A DNA stretch of 64,000 nt from positions 1-64,000 of the forward strand of contig JBFWYD010000005.1 of NCBI GenBank assembly GCA_050186825.1, written 5' to 3'. The position numbers and the translations under genes are program-made. How positions within the stretch are numbered: the stretch's first letter is position 1; each line of letters begins with the position of its first letter. The notes under the pieces were generated by a model. The model did no database searches, was not told the DNA's origin, and saw only the letters and a program-made list of their open reading frames with translations. This document shows positions 41,671 through 50,700 of the stretch, in pieces. This DNA comes from NORP233 sp050186825. GTDB lineage: Bacteria > Planctomycetota > J058.

Positions 41671-42453
41671 ATGCGCCCCCGCCTGATGATCGCGGCGCTG
41701 TGCGGGGTGAACGTCCTCCTCGGCTTCGGCCTGGGGATCGCCGCGGATCGCAAGTGGCTCGCGCCCGCGCAGCCTGCGCACGTGGCGGAGCTCCCGGCGG
41801 AGTCGCCGGAGCCGCACACGACCGCCGGGTCCCCTGGTGGGCCCGAGTCGCCTGAGCCGGCCGCGAGCACCGCGCCGGTGACCACCGAGCGCAAGCACCG
41901 CCGCCGGCCGAGCGGCGGCGGGCGCGGCCCGTGGATGGGGCGGCTCTTCACCGAGCGCCTCGGCATCGACGCCGCGCAGCAGAAGGCGATCGGCGACGTC
42001 CTGGCCGACACCCACAAGCGCTTCAAGGCGCTGATGGACCCCGTGCGCCCGCAGATGGAGAAGGTCCACCAGGAGTCCGAGGCCGCGATCCTCGCGATCC
42101 TGACCCCCGAGCAGCGGGTGCTCTTCGAGGCGCTCAAGAAGGAGCGCGGCTCGCGCTCCTGGGGCGGTCGCCCCAATCGGCGCCCCGGCGCCGACCCGCG
42201 TCGCGCTCGGGACCCGCGAGATCCGCACGACGCGCGCGGGCCGCGCGAGGGGCGGCCCGACGGCGCGGGTGAGGACGATCATGGCCGGCGCGGTCCGCGC
42301 GGGAGCTGGGGTCGCAGGGGACCTGAGGGCCCCGAGCGCCCCGAAGGCCCGGGCCCCCAGGGGCCGCAGCCTCGCGACGCCTCGCCGAGGCCTGGGGGCG
42401 CCAGCCCTGGCGATCCGCCCCCAGCGCCGGGTTCTGACGAATCACCTCGCTAG
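41671..42453 (+). CDS. Spy/CpxP-like periplasmic sensor or chaperone with disordered tail
   Basis: 260 residues. N-terminal membrane anchor or signal (RLMIAALCGVNVLLGFGLGIAA), a low-complexity linker, then a helical hairpin (about 85-155): LFTERLGIDAAQQKAIGDVLADTHKRFKALMDPVRPQMEK, ESEAAILAILTPEQRVLFEALKKE, with the LTPEQ motif of Spy/CpxP/heavy-metal-sensor proteins. The last 100 residues are Pro/Gly/Arg/Asp-rich and collagen-like (PEGPERPEGPGPQGPQ). It follows the anti-sigma gene by 1 bp. Such proteins sense metals or misfolded envelope proteins and control ECF factors. Confidence 0.7.
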   Translation: MRPRLMIAALCGVNVLLGFGLGIAADRKWLAPAQPAHVAELPAESPEPHTTAGSPGGPESPEPAASTAPVTTERKHRRRPSGGGRGPWMGRLFTERLGIDAAQQKAIGDVLADTHKRFKALMDPVRPQMEKVHQESEAAILAILTPEQRVLFEALKKERGSRSWGGRPNRRPGADPRRARDPRDPHDARGPREGRPDGAGEDDHGRRGPRGSWGRRGPEGPERPEGPGPQGPQPRDASPRPGGASPGDPPPAPGSDESPR

Positions 42454-42559
42454 CTCGCTCTAGCCCGCTCACGAACGACTGACTCTCAACCACCTACCCA
42501 TGACCGCGCGGTGCCCAGCACCGGGGCGCGCCTGGTCAGCGTCTTCCTGGAGGAACGAC

Positions 42560-43813
42560 ATGTCTCCGCTCCTGCTCCCCCTGACCCTGGGGCTCGTCTG
42601 CGGTCCGGCTCCCGTGCCGGCGACCGCCGCGCAGATCGCCCTCGACACCAACCGGACCGGCGTCCCGAGCTGGGTGCTCGAACTGACCGGCACGCAGCCG
42701 ATCGCTGACGATGACGACGGCCCTCGCCGTGGCCGGCGCGGCCGCGCGGACGAGGGTCGCGGCCGTGGTCGTGGCCGCGAGGACGAGGGCCGCGGCCGTG
42801 GTCGTGGCCGCGAGGACGAGGGCCGCGGCCGTGGTCGTGGCCGCGAGGACGAGGGCCGCGGCCGTGGTCGTGGCCGCGAGGACGAGGGCCGCGGCCGTGG
42901 CCGTGGCCGCGAGGACGAGGGCCGCGGCCGTGGCCGTGGCCGCGAGGACGAGGGCCGCGGCCGTGGCCGTGGCCGCGAGGACGAGGGCCGCGGCCGTGGT
43001 CGTGGCCGCGAGGACGAGGGCCGCGGCCGTGGCCGTGGCCGCGAGGACGAGGGCCGCGGCCGTGGTCGTGGCCGCGAGGACGAGGGCCGCGGCCGTGGCC
43101 AGCAGGGGCGGGGTCCCGCCCTCCTCGAGCGGCTCCGCTCCTTCCTCCGCGGCCGCTTCGAGCAGCAGCGCGATCGGCGCTTCGGCTTCCAGGGCGGCCC
43201 CGAGCGGGGTCGCGGCGGCGAGGGCCCCGGCCTGAACCGTGGTCGCGGCGGCGAGGGCCCAGGCTTCGGGCGCGGTCGCGGCGGTCCGGGGATGGGCCCC
43301 GGCATGGGTCGCGGCCGTGGTCAGCAGGGCCCCGGCTTCGGTCGTGGTCGCGGCGGTCCGGGGATGGGCCCCGGCATGGGTCGCGGCCGTGGTCAGCAGG
43401 GCCCGGGCTTCGGTCGTGGTCGCGGCGGTCCGGGGATGGGCCCCGGCATGGGTCGCGGTCGTGGTCAGCAGGGCCCGGGCTTCGGTCGTGGTCGCGGCGG
43501 TCCGGGGATGGGCCCCGGCATGGGTCGCGGTCGTGGTCAGCAGGGCCCCGGCTTCGGTCGTGGTCGCGGCGGTCCGGGGATGGGCCCCGGCATGGGTCGC
43601 GGTCGTGGTCAGCAGGGCCCCGGCTTCGGTCGTGGTCGCGGTCAGGGCCAGGGTCAGGGCCCCGGGATGGGTCGCGGTCGCGGCGGCCGGGGCCAGGGCC
43701 AGGGCCCCGGGATGGGTCGCGGGCGCGGCGGTCGGGGTCAGGACCCGGGCATGGGTCGCGGTCGCGGCGGCCGGGGCCAGGGCCCCGGGATGGGTCGCGG
43801 TCGCGGTCGCTAG
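42560..43813 (+). CDS. Secreted Arg/Gly-rich repeat protein
   Basis: 417 residues with GGAGG 7 nt before the ATG. A signal peptide (SPLLLPLTLGLVCGPAPVPATAA), about 35 ordinary residues (IALDTNRTGVPSWVLELTGT), then two repeat regions. First come about ten units of REDEGRGRGRG (33 bp); a short non-repetitive bridge (ALLERLRSFLRGRFEQQRDRRFGFQ) follows; then several units of GQQGPGFGRGRGGPGMGPGM plus GRGR (72 bp) and a degenerate RGRGGRGQGPGMG tail. RGG-type motifs bind nucleic acids or polyanions in other proteins; here export is predicted. It follows the Spy-like gene by 106 bp. Frame choice is uncertain in such repeats, but start, signal peptide and ribosome site support this one. Confidence 0.6.
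   Translation: MSPLLLPLTLGLVCGPAPVPATAAQIALDTNRTGVPSWVLELTGTQPIADDDDGPRRGRRGRADEGRGRGRGREDEGRGRGRGREDEGRGRGRGREDEGRGRGRGREDEGRGRGRGREDEGRGRGRGREDEGRGRGRGREDEGRGRGRGREDEGRGRGRGREDEGRGRGRGREDEGRGRGQQGRGPALLERLRSFLRGRFEQQRDRRFGFQGGPERGRGGEGPGLNRGRGGEGPGFGRGRGGPGMGPGMGRGRGQQGPGFGRGRGGPGMGPGMGRGRGQQGPGFGRGRGGPGMGPGMGRGRGQQGPGFGRGRGGPGMGPGMGRGRGQQGPGFGRGRGGPGMGPGMGRGRGQQGPGFGRGRGQGQGQGPGMGRGRGGRGQGQGPGMGRGRGGRGQDPGMGRGRGGRGQGPGMGRGRGR
42753..43101. repeat. 33-bp tandem repeat block (about ten copies)
   Basis: Units close to GAGGACGAGGGCCGCGGCCG followed by TGGTCGTGGCCGC, differing mainly in one T/C position, encode REDEGRGRGRG. Copies are almost identical, indicating recent homogenisation. Confidence 0.9.
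43260..43650. repeat. 72-bp tandem repeat block (about five copies)
   Basis: Units containing CCGGGGATGGGCCCCGGCAT and GGTCAGCAGGGCCC, encoding a 24-residue Gly/Arg/Met/Gln repeat. Only a few silent T/C differences separate the copies. Confidence 0.9.
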
Positions 43814-43834
43814 TCGAGCCGCCCCTTCGATCCT

Positions 43835-43866
43835 CGAGGAGCAGCCGGCTCGCCGGCTGCTCCTCG
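43835..43866. terminator. Bidirectional hairpin between convergent genes
   Basis: CGAGGAGCAGCCGG (43835-43848), loop CTCG, CCGGCTGCTCCTCG (43853-43866): perfect 14-bp stem between the RGG-protein gene (plus) and the helicase gene (minus). No T-run on either side. Confidence 0.65.
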
Positions 43867-43903
43867 CCGTTCCGGACGGCAGTCGTTCGGGAGAGGTCGC
43901 CCG

Positions 43904-46180
43904 TCAGGGGCGGCGGATCAGGCCGCGCGCCCAGCGCGGGCGGGCGCTGGAACGCTCTGCCTGCTCGCCCCCGGAGGCCTCCCCCTGCGTGGCTGCGGCG
44001 GGCTCGGGACGTCGGCCCTTGGCCCCGATCAGGCCACCCGTCAGACCCCGGCGGGCGAGGGTCGGGGCGCGCGGGGCGCGCCCGTGCGGCCGCGCGGCGA
44101 TGGTCGGCTCAGGCCGCGCGTCGCGCTCGGGCAGGACCATCGGCTCGCGCAGGATCGGGTCCCAGAGCAGCTCGCCGGGCAGCTCGTAGAGGAAGCGCGA
44201 GGGGCGGCGCGCGCTCTCCCCGCGCCCGCTGCGGGTCGCCGCGTAGCAGAGGACCAGCCGCTCCTTGGCGCGGGTGAAGGCCACGTAGGCCAGGCGACGC
44301 TCCTCCTCGAGGGCGCCCTCGGCCAGGGCGCGGCGATGCGGGAAGAGCTCCTCCTCCAGCCCCACGCAGAACACGACCCCGAACTCGAGGCCCTTGGAGG
44401 CGTGGACCGTGGTCAGGGTGACCCGCCCGCCGTCCTCGTCGGCCGCGGGCGAATCCTCGCGCGCGTCGAGCAGCGCCAGCCGGTCGAGGAAGGTCCGCGC
44501 CCGCGCATCGGGGCGCCCGCCGCGCGCGTCCGCGGCGCGCGCGGCGTCGAGCAGCCGGCGCAAGTCAGAGGCCCTGCGCTCGGCCTCGCTGGCCTGGGAG
44601 CGCGCGCTCACGCCGCCGTCGCTGGGGGCCGGAGCCTGGTCGTCGCGCGGCGCCCGGCGCGGCTCGCCCCCGACCGGCAAGAGGTCGACGGCGCCGGCGA
44701 CCAGTGCCTCGATCCCGCGCGCCGCGGAGCTGGCCAGGCCGGAGACCTGGGCCGCGAAGGCGCCCAGCCGCTCGCGCGTGGGGGCGGTCAAGCCGGGCAC
44801 CTGCTCGGCGCGCCGGCATGCCTCGAGCAGCGGCACCCCCAGGGCGCGCTGCGCCTCCTGGAGCTTGTCGACGGTCCGCTTGCCCACGCCGCCCGCGCAG
44901 CGCAGCGCGCGCAGGGCGGCCAGGTCGTCTCTGTCGTTGAGGGCCAGGCGCACCCAGGACAGCGCGTCCTTGACCGCGGCGCGCTCGCAGAAGCTCGTCC
45001 CGCCCGACATGGCGCAGGGGACCCCGCGGCGGACCAGCGCGTCCTCGTAGCCGCGCGCGTGGATGGCGGCGCGGAACACCACGGCCACCTCGCGCGGCGG
45101 GGTGCCGTCGGCGATCGCCTGCTCGACGGCGCGCGCCACGTACTCGGCCTCCTGCTCGGCGTCGAGGCAGGCGACGACCTCGATCGCGGCCCCCTCCGCC
45201 CCGGTCGGGCGCAGCTCCTTCTCGCGCCGCTCGAGGTTGTGGCGGATGAGGTGGTTGCTCGCGCGCAGGATCGTGGCCGTGCTCCGGTAGTTGTGCTCGA
45301 GCAGCAGGACCCTGGCCCCGGGGAAGTCCTCCTCGAAGCGGAGGATGTTGCCCATGTCGGCGCCGCGCCAGCCGTAGATCGACTGGTCCGGGTCACCGCA
45401 CACCGCCACGTTGCAGCGCTGGCCCGCGAGCGCGCGGGCCAGCCGGTACTGGGAGTGGTTCGTGTCCTGGTACTCGTCGATCAGCACGAAGCGCAGGCGG
45501 TCCTGGACCTCGGCCCGGACCTCGTCGTCCTGCTCGAGCAGGCGCACCGCCTCGGCGACCAGGTCCTCGAAGTCCATGCCCCCACGCGCGCGCTGGAGCG
45601 CGCGGTAGCGCGGGAGGACCGCCGCGGCCGCCCGGTCGAGGTCGCTCAGGGCGGCGCGGGTGAAGGCCTCGTCGTCGAGGCGCTCCTTGGCGCGGCCCAG
45701 CGCGTGGGCCAGGTCGGGGGTGCGGTGCTTCTTGAGGTCGACCCGCGCCTCGACCGATGCCTCGCGCACCAGGCCGAGCTGCTCGCCCGGGTCGAGGATC
45801 TGGAAGCGCGCCGGCCAGCCCAGGCGCGGCGCGTGCTCGCGCAGCAGCCGCACGGCGAAGGCGTGGAAGGTGCTGACGAGGGGCATCCGCCCCTCGTCGC
45901 CGCCGGCGCCCTTCCGCCCGCGCCCGCGCGCACCGAGGCGCACGCCGAGGAGCGAGGCCACGCGCTCACGCATCTCACCCGCGGCCTTGTTGGTGAAGGT
46001 GATGGCCAGGATCTGGGTGGGGTCGACGCCGTCGGCCACCAGGCGCGCGATGCGCCGGGTCACCGTGCGGGTCTTGCCCGACCCCGCGCCCGCGAGGATC
46101 AGGAGCGGCCCCTCCGTGTGGAGCACGGCCTCGCGCTGCTCGGGGGTCAGCCCGGCCAGGAGCTTCTGGTGACGGCTCAT
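43904..46180 (-). CDS. UvrD/PcrA-family ATP-dependent DNA helicase
   Basis: 758 residues, the normal PcrA/UvrD size. 3'-5' helicase in excision repair and removal of RecA or transcription obstacles. Motifs in order: Q-motif LTPEQREAVLHTEGP, Walker A LAGAGSGKTRTV (about 32), ILAITFTNKAAGEM, RFVLIDEYQDTNHSQY, VAVCGDPDQSIYGWRGADMGNI, NYRSTATIL, VTLTTVHASKGLEFGVVFCVGLEEELFPHR, LAYVAFTRAKERLVL. The C-terminal tail is basic and disordered. An internal stretch (about 500-570) is Arg/Ala-rich. It is the second UvrD-type enzyme in the window but has no nuclease domain. Confidence 0.93.
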   Translation of the reverse strand: MSRHQKLLAGLTPEQREAVLHTEGPLLILAGAGSGKTRTVTRRIARLVADGVDPTQILAITFTNKAAGEMRERVASLLGVRLGARGRGRKGAGGDEGRMPLVSTFHAFAVRLLREHAPRLGWPARFQILDPGEQLGLVREASVEARVDLKKHRTPDLAHALGRAKERLDDEAFTRAALSDLDRAAAAVLPRYRALQRARGGMDFEDLVAEAVRLLEQDDEVRAEVQDRLRFVLIDEYQDTNHSQYRLARALAGQRCNVAVCGDPDQSIYGWRGADMGNILRFEEDFPGARVLLLEHNYRSTATILRASNHLIRHNLERREKELRPTGAEGAAIEVVACLDAEQEAEYVARAVEQAIADGTPPREVAVVFRAAIHARGYEDALVRRGVPCAMSGGTSFCERAAVKDALSWVRLALNDRDDLAALRALRCAGGVGKRTVDKLQEAQRALGVPLLEACRRAEQVPGLTAPTRERLGAFAAQVSGLASSAARGIEALVAGAVDLLPVGGEPRRAPRDDQAPAPSDGGVSARSQASEAERRASDLRRLLDAARAADARGGRPDARARTFLDRLALLDAREDSPAADEDGGRVTLTTVHASKGLEFGVVFCVGLEEELFPHRRALAEGALEEERRLAYVAFTRAKERLVLCYAATRSGRGESARRPSRFLYELPGELLWDPILREPMVLPERDARPEPTIAARPHGRAPRAPTLARRGLTGGLIGAKGRRPEPAAATQGEASGGEQAERSSARPRWARGLIRRP

Positions 46181-46286
46181 GGGGCCGGTTGTAGCGGCCT
46201 CGTCCGACAGGGGCTCCTAGCCGGGGAATGCCAGCCCGGGGACATGCCCGCCTGGGGATGACGGTCCCTCCCGCTACCCTCCAGCC

Positions 46287-46493
46287 ATGGAGCCCAGGAG
46301 CGAAGCCGGCGGCGGGGACCCCCGGGAAGCGGAGGCGGTAGCCTTCCTGCTCGCCCTGGCCCGTCAGGACCCGGTCGGCCTGGTCCGTCTCCTCGCCACT
46401 CGTCTCAGCCCGGCAGAGCTGCGAGGGCTGGGGCAGGCGCTGGTCGGCTTCTCCCAGCTGCGCGACGGGGCTGGGCGAATCGGGGGCAGGTAA
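46287..46493 (+). CDS. Possible small hypothetical protein
   Basis: 68 residues (MEPRSEAGGGDPREAEAVAFL...), two short helices with leucine-rich faces (AVAFLLALARQDPVGLVRLLATRLS, ELRGLGQALVGFSQL). It lies between the helicase and the selenoprotein candidate. No family recognised and no clear ribosome site; its helical pattern is protein-like but it could be a chance frame in GC-rich DNA. Confidence 0.35.
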   Translation: MEPRSEAGGGDPREAEAVAFLLALARQDPVGLVRLLATRLSPAELRGLGQALVGFSQLRDGAGRIGGR

Positions 46494-46669
46494 CCTCCGC
46501 TGCGGCAGTCCAGGCCGCGTGTCACGGCCGTGTCCTGAGGGACGCTGGCCCCCCTGCGCCGGCCCGGGGATTGGGCTAACCTGCCAACGAGGTCGGGGAC
46601 CCGGACGTAGCGGGGCTGACCCAGGGATACGGGCTCGCCGGGCGGGCCGTCAACAGAAGGAGTGTGGAC

Positions 46670-47692
46670 ATGCGAAGAACAGGAGTGCTCGCCCTCGCGG
46701 CGAGCATGACCCTCGCGCTGAGCAACGCCGCGTTCGCCGGCGGGATCGGCAACCTCGAGGGGGTCAACCTCGGGGAGCACTGGTACGGCCCCAAGCGTGA
46801 CAAGGACGAGCTCAAGGGCCGGGTCGTGATGATCGAGGAGTGGGGATTCAACTGAGGCCCCTGCCGCGCTGCGGTGCCGCATCTGGTCCAGATGCAACAG
46901 AAGTACGAGAGTCAGGGTTTCGTTCTGATCGCGCAGCACCGCCAGGGTGCTGACCTGAAGTCGAAGGTCGAGGAGCTCGCTCGTTCGAGCAAGGTCAACT
47001 ACACGATCACCCAGGGCGGCAACGTCCCGGGCGACACCTCCTCGGGCATCCCCCACGCCTTCCTCTTCGACTGGAAGGGCGAGTGCGTCGCGGAGGGTCA
47101 TCCCAGCGAGCTCTACGCCAAGATCGACCAGCTGATGGCCAAGGCGCCCCCGTGGATCGGAGGCGGCAAGGAGTACAAGAGCGAGGCCGTGGGCAAGATC
47201 GTCCAGGGCCTGCGGGTGCCCAAGTACGCCAAGGCCATCGAGGACCTGAACAAGCTCATCGAGAAGGGCTCGGACGTCGACAAGGAGGAGGCCACCTTCC
47301 TCCGCGACCGCATCGTCCGGATGGGCGAGGCCATGCTCGAGGACGCCAAGGCCTCCGAGTCGGAGGACCCGCTGGGCGCGCTGAACACGCTCAACGAGAT
47401 CCAGGTCAAGTTCAAGGGGCACGAGCTGGGCGAGAAGGCCAAGACCCGCCTCGCCGAGCTCAAGAAGGACAAGGCCTTCCAGGAGGAGATCAAGGCGGCC
47501 AAGCTGCTCGCCCAGATGCAGCTCTTCGCCGGCCAGCTCAAGTCCGTGAACGGCAAGATCGACCCCAACCACCCCGCCAACCGCAAGCCGGTCCAGGGGA
47601 TGGTCGCGATCTACCGCAAGCTCCAGAAGAGCCACCCCGAGACCCGCGCGGCCGCCAAGGCCAAGGAGCTCGTGGCGCCCTTCGGGCTGTAG
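46670..47692 (+). CDS. Exported thioredoxin-like selenoprotein (UGPC motif) with helical C-terminal domain
   Basis: 340 residues if TGA at 46853-46855 (codon 62) is read as selenocysteine. ATG has AAGGAG 7 nt upstream. Signal peptide (GVLALAASMTLALSNAAFA), then KGRVVMIEEWGFN-U-GPCRAAVPHLVQ, which aligns with the thioredoxin/TlpA active site WxxWCGPC, so U replaces the first redox Cys. After it: FVLIAQHRQGADLKSKVEEL, SSGIPHAFLFDWKGECVAEGHP (cis-Pro loop and strand), then about 170 residues of Lys/Glu-rich helices. Reading is in one frame across the TGA; no other stop intervenes. Downstream sequence lacks its own ribosome site. The alternative is two separate pieces or a decayed gene. Confidence 0.85.
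46879..46895 (+). promoter_or_regulatory. Candidate bacterial SECIS stem-loop
   Basis: GCATCTG (46879-46885), GTC, CAGATGC (46889-46895). A perfect stem whose apex reads GGUC, as in the E. coli fdhF SECIS loop bound by SelB. The apical loop lies about 30 nt after the TGA codon, within the spacing reported for bacterial SECIS elements. Confidence 0.65.
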
Positions 47693-47710
47693 GACGAAGG
47701 CAGTCACCGA

Positions 47711-47738
47711 CCCGACCCCGGCGCAAGCCGGGGTCGGG
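47711..47738. terminator. Strong intrinsic-type terminator after the selenoprotein gene
   Basis: CCCGACCCCGGC (47711-47722), GCAA tetraloop, GCCGGGGTCGGG (47727-47738), then CTGTTT. Perfect 12-bp stem; GNRA-type loop. It lies between convergent genes and can serve both directions. Confidence 0.75.
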
Positions 47739-47753
47739 CTGTTTAAGGGGTGG

Positions 47754-50700
47754 TCACCCTTGTTCGTCGCGCTCGCAGCCCAGGGCGGAGAGCAGCGCGG
47801 GCAGGGCGAGGAGCACGACCGGGATCTTGAGCGACAGGCCGGAGATGATCGCGATGGCGAGGGGCTCCTGCATCTCGGCGCCCTCGCCTATGCCGAGCGC
47901 GAGCGGGAGCAGGGCCAGGCCGGCCGTGAAGGTGGTCATGAGCAGCGGCCGGATCCGGCGCTCGCCCGCCAGGATGGCGCGCGCGCGCCAGGGCAGGTCG
48001 CGCGAGAGCTGGCCGGCCTCGGACAGGTAGAAGATCGAGCCCTCGGTCACGATCCCGATCACCATCGTCAGGCCCATGATCGCGGTGATGTTCAGCTCGG
48101 TCCCGGTCAGGCAGAGGCCGACGAACACCGGGGCGATCGCGAGGAGCGTGGTGCACACCACGGCCAGGGCGATGCGGAAGCTCTCGTAGAGGAAGAGCAG
48201 GAGCACGAACACCAGCGCCACCGCGCCCAGGAACACGCGGATCAGCCCCGCGAAGGCCAGCTGCTGCTGCCGGTAGAGGCCGCCCAGCCGGTAGGGCATG
48301 CCCGGGGGGAGGAGGCCTGGGCGGTCGAGGGTCGCGCGCACGTCGCGGATCGTGGAGCCCAGGTCGCGCCCGCTGATCCGCGCGGTGACGGCGACCATCC
48401 GCGCCAGGTCCTGGCGCGTGACCTGCGGCTGGCCGGTGACCGCGGAGATCGTGGCCACGCGGCGGAGCGGGAGCAGGTGCCCGTCGGGGGCGCGCAGCCG
48501 GAGCGCGCCGAGGGCGTGGGCGGTGGCGCGCGCGGCGAGCGGGATCCACACCCGGATCCCCACCAGCTTCGGGCCGCGCTGGACCTGGGTGGTGACCACC
48601 CCGCTCAGGCAGGCCTGGATCATGGCCGTGACCGACTCGGGCGAGACCCCCTCCAGCGCGGCGCGCTCGCGGTCCACGCGCACGTCGAGGGCGTCGCCCG
48701 CGACGACCAGCCCGTCGTTGAGGTCGACCACCCCCGGCACCTTGGCCAGGGCGGCGGCCACCCGCGGGGCGGTCTCGGCGAGCAGGGCCTCGTCGTCGGA
48801 GAGGAGCTGGACCTCGATCGGCTGGGGGACCGCGGTCAGGTCGCCGATCAGGTCCTCCATGAGCTGCGGCATCTCGACCTCGAGCCCCGCGATGCTCCCC
48901 TCGATGCGCCCGCGCAGGTCGTCCATCACGGGCCGGATCCCGCGGCGCGGGCGCGGGCGGAGGCGGATGAAGAAGTCGCCCTCGTTGGCCTCGGTCACGT
49001 GGCCGCCGAGCGAGAGCCCGGTGCGGCGCGAGTAGGTCAGGACCTCGGGCGTGGCGCGGATGAGCTCCTCCAGCCGGCGCAGCTTGCGGTCGGTCTCGGC
49101 GAGCGAGGTCCCGGGCGCGGCGCGGTAGTCGAGGATGAAGCCGCTCTCGTCCATGGCCGGCATGAAGCCCGAGCCGGTGCGCTGGAAGGCGGCCCAGCCC
49201 AGCGCGAGCAGGGGGAGGACGCCGAGGAGGACCAGGGCGGGGCGGTCGATCAGGCGGCCGGCCAGGCGGGCGTAGGCGCGGCGGACCGGCCCGCGCCGCT
49301 CCTCGGCCTCGTGGGCCTCGTCGCGCAGGAGGTGCAGGGCCAGGAGCGGGACCGCCAGCCAGGCGACGAGGAAGGAGATGACCAGGCTGGTGGCCATCGT
49401 CAGCGAGAGCGCCTTGAAGAAGGCCCCGGTCACGCCCGAGAGGAAGGCCAGGGGCGCGAAGATCACCACGGTCGAGGCCGAGGAGCCGGCCAGGGGGCGG
49501 GTCATCTCGGCGGCCGCGGCCAGGACGCGCTCGCGCGCGCTCCCCTGGCCGTCGTGCAGGCGGCGGATCACGTGCTCGACCATCACGATCGCGTCGTCGA
49601 TGATCAGCCCGACCGCGGCGGCCATCCCGCCCAGGGTCATGATGTTCAGGCTCATCCCCAGGGCGGAGAGCAGCAGGAGCGTGATCGCCAGGACCATGGG
49701 CACGGTCAGCGCGGCGATCAGCGTGACCCGCGCGCTGCGCAGGAAGACCAGGACCACGAGCGCGGCCAGGACCACGCCCACGAGCACGGCGTCGCGCACG
49801 CTCCGGGCCGCCGCCACGATCAGCTCGCTCTGGTCGTACCAGGTCGCCACGCGCACGTCGGCGGGGAGCTGCGCGCGCAGGCGCGCGAAGGAGCGGGTCA
49901 GCTCGCGCTGGATCTCGACCGTGTTGCCGCCGGGCTGCTGGTAGACGTTCAGCAGCACCGCGTCGTGACCGTCGGCGCTGACCCGGGTCCAGCGCGGCTG
50001 CGTGCCCCAGCGAACGGCGCCCACGTCGCCGAGCCGCACCTGCCCGTTGGCGCCGCTGCGCAGGATGGTCCGCGCGGCCTCCTCCGGCCCGTGGAGCTGG
50101 GTGTCGGCCAGGAGCAAGTAGAGCTTGGCGCGGTCCTCGAGCCGGCCGACCGCGGTGATCACGTTGGCGGCCGAGAGGGACTGGGCCACGTCCGTCAGCG
50201 TCAGCCCGTAGGCGTCGAGCTTGGCCGGCTCGACCTCGACCTCGAGCTCCTCGACGTCGCCCCCGAGCACGCCGATCTTCGCCACGCCCGGGACCGTCGA
50301 GAGCAGAGGGCGCAGCCGGTAGAGCGCCAGGTCGCGCAGGCTCGCGAGCGAGCGGGTGTCCGAGGTCAGGCTGCAGCCGAGGACCGGGAACACGGTCGGG
50401 TCCATCCGGCGCACGAGGAAGCTGGTGCCGGCGGGGAGGTCTGCCCGGGTCTGGTTGATCGCGGCCTCGACCTGGAGGGTCGCGGCCACCATGTCCTCGC
50501 CCCAGCCGAAGTCGATCGAGACGTCCGCGCTGCCGCGGCTCGAGGTCGAGCGGACCGAGCGCACCCCGGGGACGGCGCGCACGGCCTCCTCCACGGGCCG
50601 CGTGACCTCGGTGGCCATCCGATCGGAGGGGCGGTCGCCGGCCTGAAGGCTGACCGCGACGCGCGGGAAGGTCAGGCGGGGGAAGAGGCCCACGGGGAGC

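Noticed and set aside
42469..44189. Alternative frames (minus 42469-43305; plus 42711-43235; plus 43239-44189) in the RGG repeat region
   Set aside because: Repeats with period divisible by three keep all frames open. Only the 42560 frame has a ribosome site, a signal peptide and a non-repetitive start.
46853..46855. TGA as a true stop or a pseudogene/frameshift
   Set aside because: Frame continues without shift, the residues on either side complete a thioredoxin active site with only the Cys replaced, and a SECIS-like loop follows. A sequencing error TGC to TGA remains formally possible but is less likely.
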